DNA of 64,000 nucleotides from Francisella sp. SYW-9 (GCF_008711465.1 NZ_VXKQ01000007.1:289014-353013), one strand, 5' to 3'; shown: positions 39,723 to 52,295, numbered from the stretch's first letter. Program-made: numbers and translations. Notes: a model not told the origin generated them from the sequence alone.

Positions 39723-40028
39723 TTACCAACTAGCTTTCTTCAAACCAGGAACATCTCCTGCCATTGCATACTCTCTAAGCTTATTACGACATAAGCCAAA
39801 CTTTCTGTATACAGCATGTGGTCTACCTGTTACTTTACATCTTCTTTGTACTCTAGAAGCTGAAGAGTTCACTGGTAGTTTTTGCAGTTTAATTTGAGCT
39901 TCCCATACTTGTTCTTCAGTAGAATTTACATCAAGAATAATAGCTTTAAGCTCAGCTCTTTTTTGAGCATATTTAGCTACTAGTTTTTCTCTCTTTAATT
40001 CTCTCTGAATCATTGCTTTTTTCGCCAT
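39723..40028 (-). CDS. rpsN: 30S ribosomal protein S14
   Basis: 101 aa, the long, zinc-free form found in most proteobacteria. Ends with [20 protein letters not shown] and [13 protein letters not shown]. 18 bp after rplE. Confidence 0.97.
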   Translation of the reverse strand: MAKKAMIQRELKREKLVAKYAQKRAELKAIILDVNSTEEQVWEAQIKLQKLPVNSSASRVQRRCKVTGRPHAVYRKFGLCRNKLREYAMAGDVPGLKKASW

Positions 40029-40046
40029 TTAAAACCCCAATTTAGA

Positions 40047-40586
40047 TTAAGACTTAAAAGGAAAACCGAATGCTTTAAGCAAAGCCTTTCCTTGGTCATC
40101 ATTTTTAGCTGTAGTAGTTATCGAAATATCTAAGCCTCTGATTGAGTCAACTTTATCATAATCAATCTCAGGGAAAGAAATTTGCTCTCTCATACCTAAG
40201 CTGTAGTTTCCTCTACCATCAAATGACTTAGCACTTAAACCCCTAAAATCTCTAATTCTAGGAATAGCTATTGTTATAAGTCTATCTAAAAATTCGTACA
40301 TACGCTCACCACGTAAAGTAACCTTACAACCGATTGGCCATCCATCACGGATTTTAAAACCAGCAATTGACTTTTTAGACTTAGTAACAACAGGCTTTTG
40401 ACCAGCAATAGCTGTCAAATCATTTAATGCAAAAGTCATAATCTTTTTGTCTTTTGCAGCATCACCAACACCCATATTAAGAGTAATTTTCTCAATAGCA
40501 GGCACTTCCATTATATTATCTACATTAAGCTCGTCTTTTAACTTAGCAACAAGCTCTTTTTGATAATGATTCTTTAATCTTGCCAT
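40047..40586 (-). CDS. rplE: 50S ribosomal protein L5
   Basis: 179 aa, same as E. coli. Binds 5S rRNA and contacts the P-site t[21 protein letters not shown] and the late [19 protein letters not shown] are signatures. 11 bp after rplX. Confidence 0.97.
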   Translation of the reverse strand: MARLKNHYQKELVAKLKDELNVDNIMEVPAIEKITLNMGVGDAAKDKKIMTFALNDLTAIAGQKPVVTKSKKSIAGFKIRDGWPIGCKVTLRGERMYEFLDRLITIAIPRIRDFRGLSAKSFDGRGNYSLGMREQISFPEIDYDKVDSIRGLDISITTTAKNDDQGKALLKAFGFPFKS

Positions 40587-40597
40587 AAAACTTAGTC

Positions 40598-40915
40598 CTA
40601 TAAGTCTACAAGCTCGCCATTTGATTTAAAGTAGCGAACCTTTTTCTCATCAACAAACTTGTAACCCACTCTATCAGCTTTTTCAGTAGCTGGGTTAAAG
40701 ATAGCAACGTTAGAAGCATCTACTGGAAGTTCTTTTTCAACAACTCCACCTTCAACACCTCTATTTGGGTTAGGTTTAACGTGTTTTTTAACAACATTAA
40801 TACCTTCCACTAAAACCAAAGAACCACCTTTAGCGAATGCCTTAACAACGCCTCTGCGACCTTTGTCTTTACCAGCGATAACGATTACATCATCGCCTTT
40901 TTTTAATCTATTCAT
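40598..40915 (-). CDS. rplX: 50S ribosomal protein L24
   Basis: 105 aa (E. coli 104). Assembly initiator with an N-terminal KOW motif ([19 protein letters not shown]) and the block [14 protein letters not shown]. 21 bp after rplN. Confidence 0.97.
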   Translation of the reverse strand: MNRLKKGDDVIVIAGKDKGRRGVVKAFAKGGSLVLVEGINVVKKHVKPNPNRGVEGGVVEKELPVDASNVAIFNPATEKADRVGYKFVDEKKVRYFKSNGELVDL

Positions 40916-40936
40916 TACTTACACCTCAATAAATAA

Positions 40937-41305
40937 CTATAATACTTCTGGTGCTAAAGATACGATCTTCATAAACTTCTCAGTACGAAGTTCCCTTGTT
41001 ACAGGGCCAAAGATACGAGTTCCCATTGGTTGCCCGTTAGCATTTAGTAGCACGGCAGCATTGCCGTCAAAACGAACTTTAGAACCATCCTTTCTGCGCA
41101 CACCTTTAGCTGTTCTCACAACTACAGCATTATATACAGATCCTTTTTTAGCCTTACCTCTTGGAGCAGCCTCTTTCACAGTTACTTTAATCACATCACC
41201 AATAGATGCATATCTGCGATGAGAGCCACCCAAAACTTTTATACACTCAACTCTCTTAGCGCCACTGTTATCAGCAACTTGGAGTTCTGTTTGCATTTGA
41301 ATCAT
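40937..41305 (-). CDS. rplN: 50S ribosomal protein L14
   Basis: 122 aa (E. coli 123). First gene of the spc unit; [20 protein letters not shown] and the end [19 protein letters not shown] are typical. A 92-bp gap separates it from rpsQ, which may contain the spc promoter. Confidence 0.97.
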   Translation of the reverse strand: MIQMQTELQVADNSGAKRVECIKVLGGSHRRYASIGDVIKVTVKEAAPRGKAKKGSVYNAVVVRTAKGVRRKDGSKVRFDGNAAVLLNANGQPMGTRIFGPVTRELRTEKFMKIVSLAPEVL

Positions 41306-41397
41306 ACAAATAACCCTTATTTATTATTATATAAGACTGCTCGTGGATTTTTGCAGTCCGATAAATATACCAATAAACAAAAATAAAATCAAATTTA

Positions 41398-41649
41398 TTA
41401 TTTTTCTCTATGGATAATATCTACTAAACACCACTTCTTAGTTTTTGAATATGGCTTAGTTTCTTTGAACTTGATAACATCGCCCTGCTTACATTCATTC
41501 TTTTCATCATGAACATAATACTTAGTAGTTTTCTTAACGAACTTACCATATAAAGGGTGCTTAACGTATCTTTCAGCTCTTACTACTACAGTCTTATCCA
41601 TAGCAACGCTAGAAACTTTACCTTCTAACAATCTAATTTTATCGCTCAT
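41398..41649 (-). CDS. rpsQ: 30S ribosomal protein S17
   Basis: 83 aa from the ATG at 41649 (E. coli 84). An in-frame GTG at 41661 would add four residues, but the ATG fits the family start ([12 protein letters not shown]) and an AGGTG lies about 11 bases before it. [20 protein letters not shown] is the S17 signature. Last gene of the S10 unit. Confidence 0.94.
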   Translation of the reverse strand: MSDKIRLLEGKVSSVAMDKTVVVRAERYVKHPLYGKFVKKTTKYYVHDEKNECKQGDVIKFKETKPYSKTKKWCLVDIIHREK

Positions 41650-41661
41650 CTTTAACGGCAC

Positions 41662-41862
41662 CTATTTATTCTTTTCTGATATTATTGTATTTATACGAGC
41701 AATATCTCTTTTAGCACTTTTAAATAAGTGATTCTTTTTTAATTGCCCAGTACCCTTTTGCATACGAAGAGAAAATAATTGTTGCAATAACTCAATTTTC
41801 GCTTCTTGCAATTGGTCAATACTTTTACCTCTATAATCTTTTAAAGTATCATTTCTTTTCAT
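41662..41862 (-). CDS. rpmC: 50S ribosomal protein L29
   Basis: 66 aa (E. coli 63), two-helix protein near the exit tunnel. The central [20 protein letters not shown] is the family block. It overlaps the rplP stop by one base (TAATG), so is probably translationally coupled. Confidence 0.95.
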   Translation of the reverse strand: MKRNDTLKDYRGKSIDQLQEAKIELLQQLFSLRMQKGTGQLKKNHLFKSAKRDIARINTIISEKNK

Positions 41863-42275
41863 TACATCACCTGCTTTTCAACAAAAGTTGTCTGCACTGG
41901 CATTTTAGCTGCTGCTCTTGCAAAAGCTTCACGCGCTAACTCTTCTTTAACACCAGTAATTTCATATAGTACACGTCCTGGTTGAATTTGAGCAACCCAA
42001 TATTCAACTGAACCTTTACCTTTACCCATACGAACTTCAAGAGGCTTTTCTGTAATAGGCTTGTCTGGGAAGATTCTTATCCAAACTTTACCACCACGCT
42101 TAATATGACGGTTAATAGCTCTTCTTCCTGCCTCTATTTGTCTAGCAGTGATTCTGCCTCTAGATGTTGCTTGAAGACCAAACTCACCAAAGCTTACTTT
42201 ATTACCTCTGTGAGCTAAGCCTCTATTACGCATCTTCTGCTGTTTACGAAACTTTGTACGCTTAGGCTGTAGCAT
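41862..42275 (-). CDS. rplP: 50S ribosomal protein L16
   Basis: 137 aa (E. coli 136). Organises the A-site region. [19 protein letters not shown] and the block [20 protein letters not shown] are signatures. One-base overlaps with both rpsC and rpmC. Confidence 0.97.
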   Translation of the reverse strand: MLQPKRTKFRKQQKMRNRGLAHRGNKVSFGEFGLQATSRGRITARQIEAGRRAINRHIKRGGKVWIRIFPDKPITEKPLEVRMGKGKGSVEYWVAQIQPGRVLYEITGVKEELAREAFARAAAKMPVQTTFVEKQVM

Positions 42276-42943
42276 TATCTAGCTCCTTTTTTATTATTTT
42301 TCTGATTCGTTTGACCAGGAAGGATTTCACCTTTATAGATCCAAACTTTAACACCGATAATACCATAAGTAGTTAAAGCTTTTGATGTAGCATAATCTAC
42401 ATCAGCTCTGAATGTTTGTAGAGGAACTCTTCCATCTCTAGCCCACTCAGAACGTGCGATCTCAGCACCACCTAAACGACCACTTACCATGATCTTGATA
42501 CCCTTAGCACCTGACTTCATAGCACCTTGCATAGCTTTTTTCATAGCTCTTCTGAACATTACTCTTTTCTCTAATTGTTGAGCAACACTATCAGCTACTA
42601 ATTTAGCATCTATTTCAGGCTTACGAACTTCTTCAATGTTGATTTGAACAGGAATACCCATCAACTTATTAACTTCTGAACGAAGCTTTTCAACATCTTC
42701 ACCTTTTTTACCAATTACAATACCAGGTCTTGCTGTATGAATTGTAATCTTAGCATTTTGAGCAGGTCTCTCAATCTGAATCTTACTAACTGCTGCTGAA
42801 GCAAGTTTTTTATGCAAAAACTCTCTAACCTTAATATCTTCATTAAGCTTAGTAGCGTAGTCAGAAGAGTCAGCATACCAAGTTGAGTTATGCTCTTTTA
42901 CTATGCCTAATCGAATTCCATTAGGATTTACTTTTTGACCCAT
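42275..42943 (-). CDS. rpsC: 30S ribosomal protein S3
   Basis: 222 aa (E. coli 233). KH domain with [15 protein letters not shown] and a C-terminal domain with [16 protein letters not shown]. Part of the mRNA entry channel. 14 bp after rplV. Confidence 0.97.
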   Translation of the reverse strand: MGQKVNPNGIRLGIVKEHNSTWYADSSDYATKLNEDIKVREFLHKKLASAAVSKIQIERPAQNAKITIHTARPGIVIGKKGEDVEKLRSEVNKLMGIPVQINIEEVRKPEIDAKLVADSVAQQLEKRVMFRRAMKKAMQGAMKSGAKGIKIMVSGRLGGAEIARSEWARDGRVPLQTFRADVDYATSKALTTYGIIGVKVWIYKGEILPGQTNQKNNKKGAR

Positions 42944-42957
42944 TTTTACTACACCTC

Positions 42958-43293
42958 TTAATTTTTCTCAGCAACTTTCACAGTAATGTGTGAAGTTCTT
43001 TTTAAAATACGATTACCACGACCTTTTGCTCTAGCTTCAAAACGCTTCATAGTAGGACCTTCATCAACGGATACTGTTGAAACAAATAAAGAATCAACAT
43101 CCATACCGTCATTATGCTCAGCATTTGCAACAGCAGAGTTTAAAACATCCTTGATTAGAACCGCTGCTTTTTTGTTACTAAAAGTCAAAAGATTAATAGC
43201 TTTCTCTACAGGTAAACCCCTGATTTGATCAGCAACCAATCTACATTTTTGCGCTGAGATTCTTGCAAATTTTAATTTAGCTTGTACTTCCAT
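42958..43293 (-). CDS. rplV: 50S ribosomal protein L22
   Basis: 111 aa (E. coli 110). Its beta-hairpin lines the exit tunnel; the hairpin tip ([17 protein letters not shown]) shows no deletion of the kind linked to macrolide resistance elsewhere. 14 bp after rpsS. Confidence 0.97.
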   Translation of the reverse strand: MEVQAKLKFARISAQKCRLVADQIRGLPVEKAINLLTFSNKKAAVLIKDVLNSAVANAEHNDGMDVDSLFVSTVSVDEGPTMKRFEARAKGRGNRILKRTSHITVKVAEKN

Positions 43294-43307
43294 GTATATA
43301 ACCCCAA

Positions 43308-43586
43308 CTATTTCTTCTTAGCTTTTTTATCAGCTGCATGACCACGATAGTTACGAGTTACTGCAAACTCTCCTAGCTTATGACCTACCATTTCTTCAGT
43401 CATAAGAACAGGCACGTGCTGCTGACCGTTATGTACAGCTATAGTTAAACCTATCATATCTGGCACAATCAATGATCTTCTTGACCATGTCTTGATTGGC
43501 TTTTTAGAATTACTTTCTTGCGCTTCAAAAACCTTCTTTAAAAGATGATGATCTACAAAAGGTCCTTTTTTTAATGAACGAGGCAC
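43308..43586 (-). CDS. rpsS: 30S ribosomal protein S19
   Basis: 92 aa, as in E. coli. [19 protein letters not shown] and the late [18 protein letters not shown] are clear. Head protein near the A-site finger. 14 bp after rplB. Confidence 0.97.
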   Translation of the reverse strand: MPRSLKKGPFVDHHLLKKVFEAQESNSKKPIKTWSRRSLIVPDMIGLTIAVHNGQQHVPVLMTEEMVGHKLGEFAVTRNYRGHAADKKAKKK

Positions 43587-43600
43587 AACCTTCTCCCTAA

Positions 43601-44425
43601 TTACTTACGTTTTTGAACAATCAACTTATTAGAACGCTTATTTTTACGCGTCTTATAACCTTTAGTAGGCATACCCCATGGAGACACAGGATGTCTACCA
43701 CCTGAAGTTTTACCTTCACCACCACCATGTGGGTGATCTACCGGGTTCATTGCAACACCTCTAACTGTAGGTCTTACACCTCTCCAGCGCTTAGCACCAG
43801 CTTTACCTAAAGATTTTAAGTTATGCTCAGAATTAGATACCACACCTATAACCGCTCTACAATCTAAAAGCACTCTTCTCATCTCACCTGATCTTAGACG
43901 AATAATTGCATATGCATTATCCTTACCAACCAACTGAGCAAAAGTACCAGCACTTCTGATCATTTGCGCACCTTTTTTAGGCTTCATTTCGATATTGTGA
44001 ATAACTGTACCTAGAGGGATGTTTCTAAGTGGCATACAGTTACCAACAGCAATATCAACTCTTTCACCAGAAACTACAGACATATCTTTCTTTAGTCCTT
44101 TAGGAGCAATGATATATCTTCTTTCACCATCCGCATATAAAACTAAAGCAATGTTTGCACTACGATTAGGATCGTACTCGATTCTCTCAACCCTAGCAGC
44201 GATATCATCTTTATTTCTTTTGAAATCAACTACACGATAGTGTTGCTTGTGTCCGCCACCGTGATGACGCACTGTAATTCTACCAGTATTATTTCTACCA
44301 GCTTTTTTACTCTTAGCTTCTACCAAACCCTTGAATGGCTTACCTGTATGTAATTCTGTATTCTTTACGCTCACTACGTGGCGACGGCCAGGTGAAGTAG
44401 GTTTAGCTTTTTTTATTTCAATCAT
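43601..44425 (-). CDS. rplB: 50S ribosomal protein L2
   Basis: 274 aa (E. coli 273). Needed for peptidyl transferase activity and subunit joining. The C-terminal [20 protein letters not shown] holds the essential His. 21 bp after rplW. Confidence 0.97.
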   Translation of the reverse strand: MIEIKKAKPTSPGRRHVVSVKNTELHTGKPFKGLVEAKSKKAGRNNTGRITVRHHGGGHKQHYRVVDFKRNKDDIAARVERIEYDPNRSANIALVLYADGERRYIIAPKGLKKDMSVVSGERVDIAVGNCMPLRNIPLGTVIHNIEMKPKKGAQMIRSAGTFAQLVGKDNAYAIIRLRSGEMRRVLLDCRAVIGVVSNSEHNLKSLGKAGAKRWRGVRPTVRGVAMNPVDHPHGGGEGKTSGGRHPVSPWGMPTKGYKTRKNKRSNKLIVQKRK

Positions 44426-44446
44426 GATTATAAACCTTCTTTATAA

Positions 44447-44746
44447 TTACTCTGCACCAACAAAATTGATATCATGTCCTTCAGCAAGCTTCACATAAGC
44501 TTTTTTCCAAGCTTTTGTTTTACCTTCAACACGACCAAATCTACGCGCCTTACCCTTAACATTAAGGATATTCACAGACTCAACTTTAACTTCAAAAAGC
44601 TGCTCAACAGCATTTTTCACATCTAGCTTGCTTGCAAATCTTGCAACTTCAAACACGATCGTTGAGTTTGCATCTGAAAGACCATAAGTTTTATCAGAAA
44701 CATGAGGTCTTATTACAGTTTTTAATAATTTTTCTTGAGAACTCAT
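44447..44746 (-). CDS. rplW: 50S ribosomal protein L23
   Basis: 99 aa (E. coli 100). Docking site for trigger factor and SRP at the tunnel exit. [20 protein letters not shown] and [15 protein letters not shown] are family blocks. Its start overlaps the rplD stop by four bases. Confidence 0.96.
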   Translation of the reverse strand: MSSQEKLLKTVIRPHVSDKTYGLSDANSTIVFEVARFASKLDVKNAVEQLFEVKVESVNILNVKGKARRFGRVEGKTKAWKKAYVKLAEGHDINFVGAE

Positions 44747-45366
44747 ACTAACTTCTCCTCTATTTCTTTTATAGCTTGCTTAGTAAAAACAACGTTCTCA
44801 AAGCATACTAAAGAAACTGGATTAATTTCCACAGAATCACACACTGCTACATTCTTAAGGTTTCTAGAAGATAAGTATACATTCTCACTAAATTCTTCTA
44901 CACCAACAACAAAAAGCACATCATTAACTCCTAAAGAATCAACAACTGATTTAAACTCTTTTGTCTTTGGAGTTTCTAATTTTAACTCTTCAACCACAGT
45001 CATTCTTTCTGATCTTACTAACTCAGATAAGATTGACTTAATAGCACCTGAATACATTTTGCGATTAACTTTTTGCTTATAACTCTTAGGCTTAGCAGCA
45101 AATGTTACACCACCTTTTCTGAAGATAGGAGAACGGATAGTACCCGCTCTTGCTCTACCTGTACCTTTTTGTCTCCAAGGCTTAGCTCCACCACCAGATA
45201 CTTCTGATCTAGTTTTTTGAGCTTTTGTACCTTGACGAGCACCCGCCATATAAGCAACAACAACCTGGTGGATCAGAGCTTCATTATAGTCTGCTGCAAA
45301 AACACCTTCTGCAACATCTACTACACCAGCCTCTGCACCAGCTAAAGATTTCATATTTAAGTCCAC
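44743..45366 (-). CDS. rplD: 50S ribosomal protein L4
   Basis: 207 aa (E. coli 201). Exit-tunnel protein and, in E. coli, autorepressor of the S10 operon. The tunnel loop with [19 protein letters not shown] is intact. 29 bp after rplC. Confidence 0.97.
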   Translation of the reverse strand: MDLNMKSLAGAEAGVVDVAEGVFAADYNEALIHQVVVAYMAGARQGTKAQKTRSEVSGGGAKPWRQKGTGRARAGTIRSPIFRKGGVTFAAKPKSYKQKVNRKMYSGAIKSILSELVRSERMTVVEELKLETPKTKEFKSVVDSLGVNDVLFVVGVEEFSENVYLSSRNLKNVAVCDSVEINPVSLVCFENVVFTKQAIKEIEEKLV

Positions 45367-45395
45367 AACAATCTCCGGTATTTAATATTTATCTA

Positions 45396-46028
45396 CTAAC
45401 TTTTAACAGCTGGAGTAACAACGATATTGCCACCAACTGAACCTGGAATACCACCTTTTAAAAGTAATAAACCATTTTCCGCGTCCACTCTCACAACCTC
45501 AAGAGACTGAATAGTAACATTCTCGCTACCCATATGACCAGCCATCTTCTTATTCTTGAACACTCTACCTGGAGTTTGGTTTTGACCAGTAGAACCGTGA
45601 GCTCTATGAGAAACTGAGTTACCATGAGTTGCATCTTGCATAGCAAAGTTATGACGTTTAACGCCACCTTGGAAACCTTTACCTTTAGATACGCCTCTTA
45701 CATCCACTTTTTGACCAGCTTCGAATATAGTAGCTTCAACAGATGAACCAACTTCATATTCAGCAGCATTATCTATAGCGAATTCCCACAATCCTCTACC
45801 AGGCTCAACACCAGCTTTCGCATAGTGACCAGCTGCAGGTTTGTTTACATTAGAACGCTTCTTGAAACCAGTAGTTACTTGTATAGCATTGTATCCGTCT
45901 GTTTCCGCAGTTTTAACTTGAGTAACCTTGTTAGGCTCAACCTGAACTACAGTAACAGGAATAGAAACACCATCTTCAGTAAAAATACGAGTCATACCAC
46001 ATTTGCGACCAACTAATCCTAAAGACAT
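45396..46028 (-). CDS. rplC: 50S ribosomal protein L3
   Basis: 210 aa (E. coli 209). [17 protein letters not shown] at the start and the W-finger region [21 protein letters not shown] 103-bp gap separates it from rpsJ, wider than the others here, and may hold a leader or promoter. Confidence 0.97.
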   Translation of the reverse strand: MSLGLVGRKCGMTRIFTEDGVSIPVTVVQVEPNKVTQVKTAETDGYNAIQVTTGFKKRSNVNKPAAGHYAKAGVEPGRGLWEFAIDNAAEYEVGSSVEATIFEAGQKVDVRGVSKGKGFQGGVKRHNFAMQDATHGNSVSHRAHGSTGQNQTPGRVFKNKKMAGHMGSENVTIQSLEVVRVDAENGLLLLKGGIPGSVGGNIVVTPAVKS

Positions 46029-46131
46029 TATTTAATCCTCTATTATTATTATATTAACCCTGTGATTACGATTGACCACAGAGACCTAATTAATTACATT
46101 TTTTGAGTTTTTCAAAAAAGTAACGTATATA

Positions 46132-46449
46132 TTAGCTTAAACTGATCTGAACATCAACACCTGATGCCAAATCTAGTTTCATTAGAGCATCTACAGTTTT
46201 ATCCGTAGGCTCAACAATATCGATCAATCTCTTGTGAGTTCTGATCTCATATTGATCTCTTGCCTTTTTATTTACGTGAGGAGAAATAAGAATCGTAAAT
46301 TTCTCTTTACGTACTGGTAAAGGAATAGGTCCTTTAACCTGAGCCCCTGTTTTCTTAGCAGTATCAACGATTTCTTGAGTTGAAACATCGATAAGCTTAT
46401 GATCAAAGGCTTTTAATCTAATTCTAATACGTTGATTATTTATAGCCAT
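46132..46449 (-). CDS. rpsJ: 30S ribosomal protein S10
   Basis: 105 aa (E. coli 103). Also NusE, a transcription antitermination factor. [20 protein letters not shown] and the loop [15 protein letters not shown], in which tigecycline-linked changes occur elsewhere. It follows fusA by only 18 bp: tuf, which lies here in most gammaproteobacteria, is absent. Confidence 0.97.
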   Translation of the reverse strand: MAINNQRIRIRLKAFDHKLIDVSTQEIVDTAKKTGAQVKGPIPLPVRKEKFTILISPHVNKKARDQYEIRTHKRLIDIVEPTDKTVDALMKLDLASGVDVQISLS

Positions 46450-46467
46450 TTTAATTATATCCTTTTA

Positions 46468-48585
46468 TTATGAGTTACGTGATTTGATGATTTCATCAGC
46501 TATGTTACTTGGCACTTCAGAGTACTTCTTAAACTCCATAGAGAAAGACGCTCTACCTTGGCTCATAGAACGAACATTAGTAGCATAACCAAACATTTCT
46601 GAAAGAGGAACTAGAGCGTTAATCACTCTACCGCTTGGATTCTCATCCATACCTTCAATAATACCTCTTCTTCTGTTAAGGTCACCCATAACATCACCAA
46701 GATAATCTTCAGGAGTCACAACTTCAACTTTCATGATCGGCTCAAGTATACACGCATTTGCTTTTTTAGCACCTTCTTTAAGAGCCATAGAAGCAGCAAT
46801 TTTGAACGCCATCTCAGATGAATCAACATCATGATAAGAACCATCAAATAAAGTAGCCTTAACACCGATCATTGGATAACCAGCTAAAACACCGTTTTGC
46901 ATTTGCTCTTCGATACCTTTAGCTACTGAACTAATGTATTCTTTTGGTACTACACCACCAACAATCTCATCAACAAACTCAAATGTTTTCTCTTCACCTT
47001 CATCATTGGTTTCAACAGCTAATGGCTCAAACTTAACAACAACATGACCATATTGACCACGACCACCAGACTGACGAACAAATTTACTATCTTGATCTAC
47101 AGTTCCACGAATAGTCTCTCTGTAAGCAACTTGTGGATTACCAACATTAGCTTCAACCTTAAACTCACGCTTCATACGATCAACAATAATATCCAAGTGA
47201 AGCTCACCCATACCAGAGATAATTGTTTGTCCCGACTCTTCATCAGTTTTAACCCTGAAAGATGGGTCCTCTGCAGCTAATTTACCTAAAGCTATCGACA
47301 TTTTTTCTTGGTCAGCTTTAGTTTTTGGCTCAACAGCAACAGAAATTACTGGTTCAGGGAATTCCATCCTTTCCAAGATAACAACATCATTCTGATCACA
47401 AAGAGTATCACCTGTTGTAACATCTTTAAGACCAATACATGCAGCGATATCACCAGCACGTACTTCTTTGATTTCTTCACGCTTATTAGAGTGCATCTGT
47501 ACTATACGACCTACACGCTCTTTCTTACCTTTAACAGGGTTATAAACAGCATCGCCAGACTTAAGTACACCAGAGTAAACACGTATAAACGTTAAGTTAC
47601 CAACAAACGGGTCAGTAGCTAATTTAAACGCAAGAGCTGCAAATGGCTCATCATCAGATGAAGGACGAGAAGCTGGCTCACCATCCTCTGTTTCACATTT
47701 AATAGCAGCAACTTGATTAGGAGCTGGTAAATAACGAATAACACCATCAAGAACAGCCTGAACACCCTTGTTCTTAAATGCTGAACCACAGAATGCAAGC
47801 ACGATCTCATTATTAAGAACTCTAGCACGAAGACCTTCATGAATTTCATCTTCCGTAAGCTCACCTTCTTCAAGATACTTTTCCATAAGCTCTTCTGAAG
47901 ATTCAGCCGCAGCCTCAATCATCTCCATACGTAACTCTTCTGCTCTATCTTGAAGCTCAGCTGGAATATCTACAAGATCATAAGTTAAACCCATATCTTC
48001 TTCATTCCACATAATAGCTTTCATTTTAACTAGATCTACAACACCTTTGAAATCTTCTTCTGCACCAATATTTAATTGAACAGGAACAACATTTGCTTTT
48101 AGTCTTGTTTTAATCTGACCACACACTCTTTCAAAGTCAGCACCAGATCTATCCATCTTGTTTACAAATACAATTCTTGGAACACCATATTTGTTAGCTT
48201 GACGCCATACAGTCTCAGACTGAGGCTCAACACCTGATGAACCACAAAATACAACAACAGCACCATCTAACACACGTAAAGAACGCTCTACTTCAATTGT
48301 AAAGTCAACGTGGCCTGGAGTATCAATAATGTTTACACGATGCTCTGGGAACTGCTGATCCATACCAGACCAGAAAGTAGTTGTCGCAGCAGAAGTAATT
48401 GTAATACCTCTTTCTTGCTCTTGCTCCATCCAGTCCATAGTAGCAGCACCATCATGTACCTCACCGATCTTATGAGAAAGACCAGTATAGAATAAGATAC
48501 GCTCTGTAGTAGTTGTTTTACCTGCATCAACGTGAGCACAGATACCAATATTTCTATATTTTTCTAAAGCTGTTTTACGAGGCAT
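46468..48585 (-). CDS. fusA: elongation factor G
   Basis: 705 aa (E. coli 704). Ribosomal translocase GTPase. G1 [16 protein letters not shown]3 [19 protein letters not shown] and G4 NKMDRSGAD are intact, as is the domain IV tip region [10 protein letters not shown]. 14 bp after rpsG; directly followed by rpsJ without tuf. Confidence 0.98.
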   Translation of the reverse strand: MPRKTALEKYRNIGICAHVDAGKTTTTERILFYTGLSHKIGEVHDGAATMDWMEQEQERGITITSAATTTFWSGMDQQFPEHRVNIIDTPGHVDFTIEVERSLRVLDGAVVVFCGSSGVEPQSETVWRQANKYGVPRIVFVNKMDRSGADFERVCGQIKTRLKANVVPVQLNIGAEEDFKGVVDLVKMKAIMWNEEDMGLTYDLVDIPAELQDRAEELRMEMIEAAAESSEELMEKYLEEGELTEDEIHEGLRARVLNNEIVLAFCGSAFKNKGVQAVLDGVIRYLPAPNQVAAIKCETEDGEPASRPSSDDEPFAALAFKLATDPFVGNLTFIRVYSGVLKSGDAVYNPVKGKKERVGRIVQMHSNKREEIKEVRAGDIAACIGLKDVTTGDTLCDQNDVVILERMEFPEPVISVAVEPKTKADQEKMSIALGKLAAEDPSFRVKTDEESGQTIISGMGELHLDIIVDRMKREFKVEANVGNPQVAYRETIRGTVDQDSKFVRQSGGRGQYGHVVVKFEPLAVETNDEGEEKTFEFVDEIVGGVVPKEYISSVAKGIEEQMQNGVLAGYPMIGVKATLFDGSYHDVDSSEMAFKIAASMALKEGAKKANACILEPIMKVEVVTPEDYLGDVMGDLNRRRGIIEGMDENPSGRVINALVPLSEMFGYATNVRSMSQGRASFSMEFKKYSEVPSNIADEIIKSRNS

Positions 48586-48599
48586 TTTCTATTCTCCTA

Positions 48600-49100
<501 letters not shown>

Positions 49101-49111
49101 TTAAACACAAA

Positions 49112-49486
49112 CTAAGACTTAGGACGCTTCGTACCATACTTAGAACGACCGTGCTTACGATTATTAACACCTGAAGTATCTAAAGCACCCCTAACGATGT
49201 GATAACGTACACCTGGTAAATCTTTAACCCTACCACCTCTAATAAGCACAACACTATGCTCTTGTAGGTTATGGCCTTCACCACCAATGTAACTTGTTAC
49301 CTCAAAACCGCTCGTTAATCTTACACGAGCTACTTTTCTAAGTGCTGAGTTAGGCTTCTTAGGAGTTGTAGTATAAACTCTTGTACAAACACCTCTTCTT
49401 TGAGGACAAGCCTTCAACGCAGGAACCTTAGACTTAACAACCGATCTCTTGCGAGGGTTGTTCACCAACTGATTTATAGTTGCCAT
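49112..49486 (-). CDS. rpsL: 30S ribosomal protein S12
   Basis: 124 aa, as in E. coli. Decoding-centre protein. The loop [18 protein letters not shown] has Lys at the position 43 equivalent and [20 protein letters not shown] has Lys88, i.e. the streptomycin-sensitive residues. First gene of the block; 134 bp of leader separate it from pgsA. Confidence 0.97.
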   Translation of the reverse strand: MATINQLVNNPRKRSVVKSKVPALKACPQRRGVCTRVYTTTPKKPNSALRKVARVRLTSGFEVTSYIGGEGHNLQEHSVVLIRGGRVKDLPGVRYHIVRGALDTSGVNNRKHGRSKYGTKRPKS

Positions 49487-49620
49487 TAGTTATTATTCTC
49501 CGTTTTTTTATCAGTTTTTTGATTAAATAATTTCAAATGCTAGACAAAGGCAGTGCCTATGCAAAAATAGCATTAGGCAACAATAATAACAAAAAAGCAA
49601 AAGAAAGAAAAGAAAAAGTA
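49487..49620 (-). promoter_or_regulatory. rpsL leader with hairpin
   Basis: Between pgsA and rpsL. TGCCTA-TGC (49553-49561) pairs with GCA-T-TAGGCA (49569-49578), nine pairs with one bulge, and no T run follows on the coding strand. It could be part of the str leader. A GGAGAATA lies before the rpsL ATG. No promoter is clear. Confidence 0.4.
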
Positions 49621-50217
49621 TTACTTATTAGATTTTCCAAAAACAGATTTAAAAGCAACATATAAATAATTGCACATAGAGTAAACCGTTAGAACCACGG
49701 CAATATATAGCATCAAGAAACCTAAAAATATAAACCACGTATTAAAACTCGCATAATCTATAGAGTGTCTAAAATCTATTGCCGGCTTAATTAAAAAGAT
49801 AAATAGTGCTGCCATTTGTGCTGTTGTTTTAACTTTACCCCAGATACCAACCTTAACAACACTACGTTGACCTAACTCAGCCATCCACTCCCGCAAAGCA
49901 GATACCAAAATCTCTCGACAGATCATAATAATAGCAGGTATAGTAGCCCACCAATAAGGATACATCTCCACAAATAAGCACAGCGCTGTAGCCACAATAA
50001 GCTTATCTGCCACAGGATCCAAAAAAGCTCCAAGCTTGCTTGTTTGCTCCCACTTACGTGCCAAATAACCATCTAACCAATCAGTAGCTGCCCCCAACAA
50101 AAATAACGTAGCTGTGATCCCATGATGATGAGAAAAATCAAAATAGTAACATATCACTATAAAAGGAATTAAAGCTAAACGTCCGAAAGTTAAAATGTTA
50201 GGGAGATTAAAAAACAT
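49621..50217 (-). CDS. pgsA: CDP-diacylglycerol-glycerol-3-phosphate 3-phosphatidyltransferase
   Basis: 198 aa from the ATG at 50217; the open frame extends upstream to 50331 but that part overlaps dut out of frame, and the family begins MFFNLPNILTFGRLALIP. The CDP-alcohol motif is complete: D-W-L-DG-YLARKWEQTSKLGAFLDPVADK. Integral membrane enzyme that starts phosphatidylglycerol synthesis. Four bases after dut. Confidence 0.94.
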   Translation of the reverse strand: MFFNLPNILTFGRLALIPFIVICYYFDFSHHHGITATLFLLGAATDWLDGYLARKWEQTSKLGAFLDPVADKLIVATALCLFVEMYPYWWATIPAIIMICREILVSALREWMAELGQRSVVKVGIWGKVKTTAQMAALFIFLIKPAIDFRHSIDYASFNTWFIFLGFLMLYIAVVLTVYSMCNYLYVAFKSVFGKSNK

Positions 50218-50221
50218 AAAC

Positions 50222-50668
50222 CTAAACTCCTGTATGACCAAAGCCGCCAACAGCTCTAGCAGTCTCTTGTGAAAACTCTTCAACAACATTAAAAGTCGCC
50301 TGAACAACAGGCACAATAACAAGCTGAGCAAATCTCATTAACGGCTCAATTTCTATAATTTCTTGAGAACGATTAAAGCAAGAAACTTTCAACTCTCCCT
50401 GATAATCAGAGTCTATAAGCCCCGTACCATTTCCAAGCACCAAACCTTTTTTATGTCCCAAGCCTGATCTTGGCAAAATCATCGCAGCATAACCAGGATC
50501 GGCAACATTAATAGCTATACCAGTCCCAACAAGCTTACACTCCCCAGGATTTAAAAATACACTCTCAGAGACACACGCTCTCAAATCAACAGCTGCTGAA
50601 CCTTCTGTCCCATAGCTTGGCAACTCATTTACAATTTCTTTATTTAAAAACTTAAGCTCAATATTCAC
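50222..50668 (-). CDS. dut: dUTP diphosphatase
   Basis: 148 aa trimeric dUTPase that keeps uracil out of DNA and supplies dUMP. All motifs can be read: [40 protein letters not shown] and the C-terminal arm [11 protein letters not shown]. 8 bp after cdsA. Confidence 0.96.
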   Translation of the reverse strand: MNIELKFLNKEIVNELPSYGTEGSAAVDLRACVSESVFLNPGECKLVGTGIAINVADPGYAAMILPRSGLGHKKGLVLGNGTGLIDSDYQGELKVSCFNRSQEIIEIEPLMRFAQLVIVPVVQATFNVVEEFSQETARAVGGFGHTGV

Positions 50669-50676
50669 AAAAACCC

Positions 50677-51471
50677 CTATAAAATAAACACGCCAGCAAA
50701 ATACCCTAGCATCACAAATATTGGTAAGGTAGGCATATAGCCATCCAACCTATCAAGCACACCTCCATGTCCAGGCAAGATATTACCACTATCCTTAACA
50801 CCTGCTATACGCTTCATCATACTTTCAAATACATCACCAACAACAGATAACACTGCAACAAGTGCTGAAATCAACACCATATAAACATACTCTAAAGGAG
50901 TTAACCCCATATACATTAAGAATATTATAGCAACTATAATAGCACAAAGCATTCCGCCTAGAAGACCTTCTATAGTTTTATTAGGACTCAACCTAGGTAA
51001 CATCTTATGTTTACCAATTGCTTTACCTGTAAAGTACGCCCCACTATCAGCTGCCGCAACAACTAAAATAAACATAAATATCCATGCCACACTATTACTA
51101 TGCAATATATATAAACACGCAGCAAAAGGAGTTATAGTAAATAACCCTAAAACAAGCATTTCTGTAGATGAGACAGTATTTATTTTCTCTTTCTCATACT
51201 GGCTTAGCTTAAATATAGCGTATAACCAGAATATAGGGAAAACATACTGCAGGTAAACAAAGAACTGAGAAACCACAAAAGCAGCAACTACAAATATGAT
51301 AAAGTATTTGAGCATATAGTCTTGCTCAATCTTTGCCAGCTTTAACCACTCATGAGCAGACAAAATAGCCACAAGAAAAACACCAACACCAAACAAATAA
51401 TCAGATGCGTATAGTAAAAAACAAAATACAACTGCTACAAGCACAAGACCTGTTATAATCCTTTCTTTCAT
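50677..51471 (-). CDS. cdsA: phosphatidate cytidylyltransferase (CDP-diglyceride synthase)
   Basis: 264 aa, about eight membrane segments. Makes CDP-diacylglycerol, the substrate of PgsA encoded two genes on. The signature [20 protein letters not shown] and then [10 protein letters not shown] is complete. 9 bp after uppS, the usual pairing. Confidence 0.95.
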   Translation of the reverse strand: MKERIITGLVLVAVVFCFLLYASDYLFGVGVFLVAILSAHEWLKLAKIEQDYMLKYFIIFVVAAFVVSQFFVYLQYVFPIFWLYAIFKLSQYEKEKINTVSSTEMLVLGLFTITPFAACLYILHSNSVAWIFMFILVVAAADSGAYFTGKAIGKHKMLPRLSPNKTIEGLLGGMLCAIIVAIIFLMYMGLTPLEYVYMVLISALVAVLSVVGDVFESMMKRIAGVKDSGNILPGHGGVLDRLDGYMPTLPIFVMLGYFAGVFIL

Positions 51472-51480
51472 AATTTCCTC

Positions 51481-52206
51481 TTATTTAACCTGCTCACCAC
51501 TTTTACCAAACCTTCTTTGACGCGAATAAAAATATTCTACCGCCTTATCCAATTCCTTTTTAGAAAAATCTGGCCACATAACATCAGTAAAATACATTTC
51601 AGCATATGCCAATTGCCATAACATAAAATCACTCAAGCGCACCTCCCCACTTGTACGAATAAGCAAATCAACAGGCTCATTACCCGCTGTTAAATATTCG
51701 TCAAACATTTGCTCAGAAATATCATCCAACGATACTTTCTGATCTTGAGCATCTCTTACCACAGCTTTAACCGCTTGCACTATATCCCAGCGTCCAGCAT
51801 AATCAACAGCTAACCTCAACTGCAGACCAGTATTTTGTCCTGTTAAAGATTCAGTTTCAGAAATTATATTTAGAAGCTTCGATGAAAGTCTTGTCTTATC
51901 TCCAACAACTCTCAAAGAAATATTATTTTTATGTAGCTTAGGAGCTTTATCTTTTAAGGTTTTACAAAAAAGATCCATCAAACCCTCAACTTCCTGAATT
52001 GGTCTCAACCAATTATCCCTACCAAAAGCAAAAAGCGTCAAAACTTCTATATTATTTTCAGCGCAATACTCTATTGAAGCATCAACACTAGATATAGCAT
52101 TCCTATGCCCAAAAATTCTTGGCTTTAATCTACTTTTAGCCCACCTACCATTACCATCCATAATTATGGCAATATGTCTAAGAGGATTTTTCTTAGCCGA
52201 GATCAT
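51481..52206 (-). CDS. uppS: undecaprenyl diphosphate synthase (di-trans,poly-cis)
   Basis: 241 aa cis-prenyltransferase making the lipid carrier for cell-wall and O-antigen synthesis. IAIIMDGNGRWAKSRLKPRI holds the catalytic Asp; GHRNAI-like block and RTSGEVRLSDFMLWQLAYAE (usually SGExRLSNF) follow. 89 bp after udp. Confidence 0.95.
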   Translation of the reverse strand: MISAKKNPLRHIAIIMDGNGRWAKSRLKPRIFGHRNAISSVDASIEYCAENNIEVLTLFAFGRDNWLRPIQEVEGLMDLFCKTLKDKAPKLHKNNISLRVVGDKTRLSSKLLNIISETESLTGQNTGLQLRLAVDYAGRWDIVQAVKAVVRDAQDQKVSLDDISEQMFDEYLTAGNEPVDLLIRTSGEVRLSDFMLWQLAYAEMYFTDVMWPDFSKKELDKAVEYFYSRQRRFGKSGEQVK

Positions 52207-52295
52207 AAATAAATTATAATAAAAATTAAACTAGGTAAATAATAAGAAAGAATAGTAAGAATTACAAGAGCTAAGACATCAATATATACCAATCA

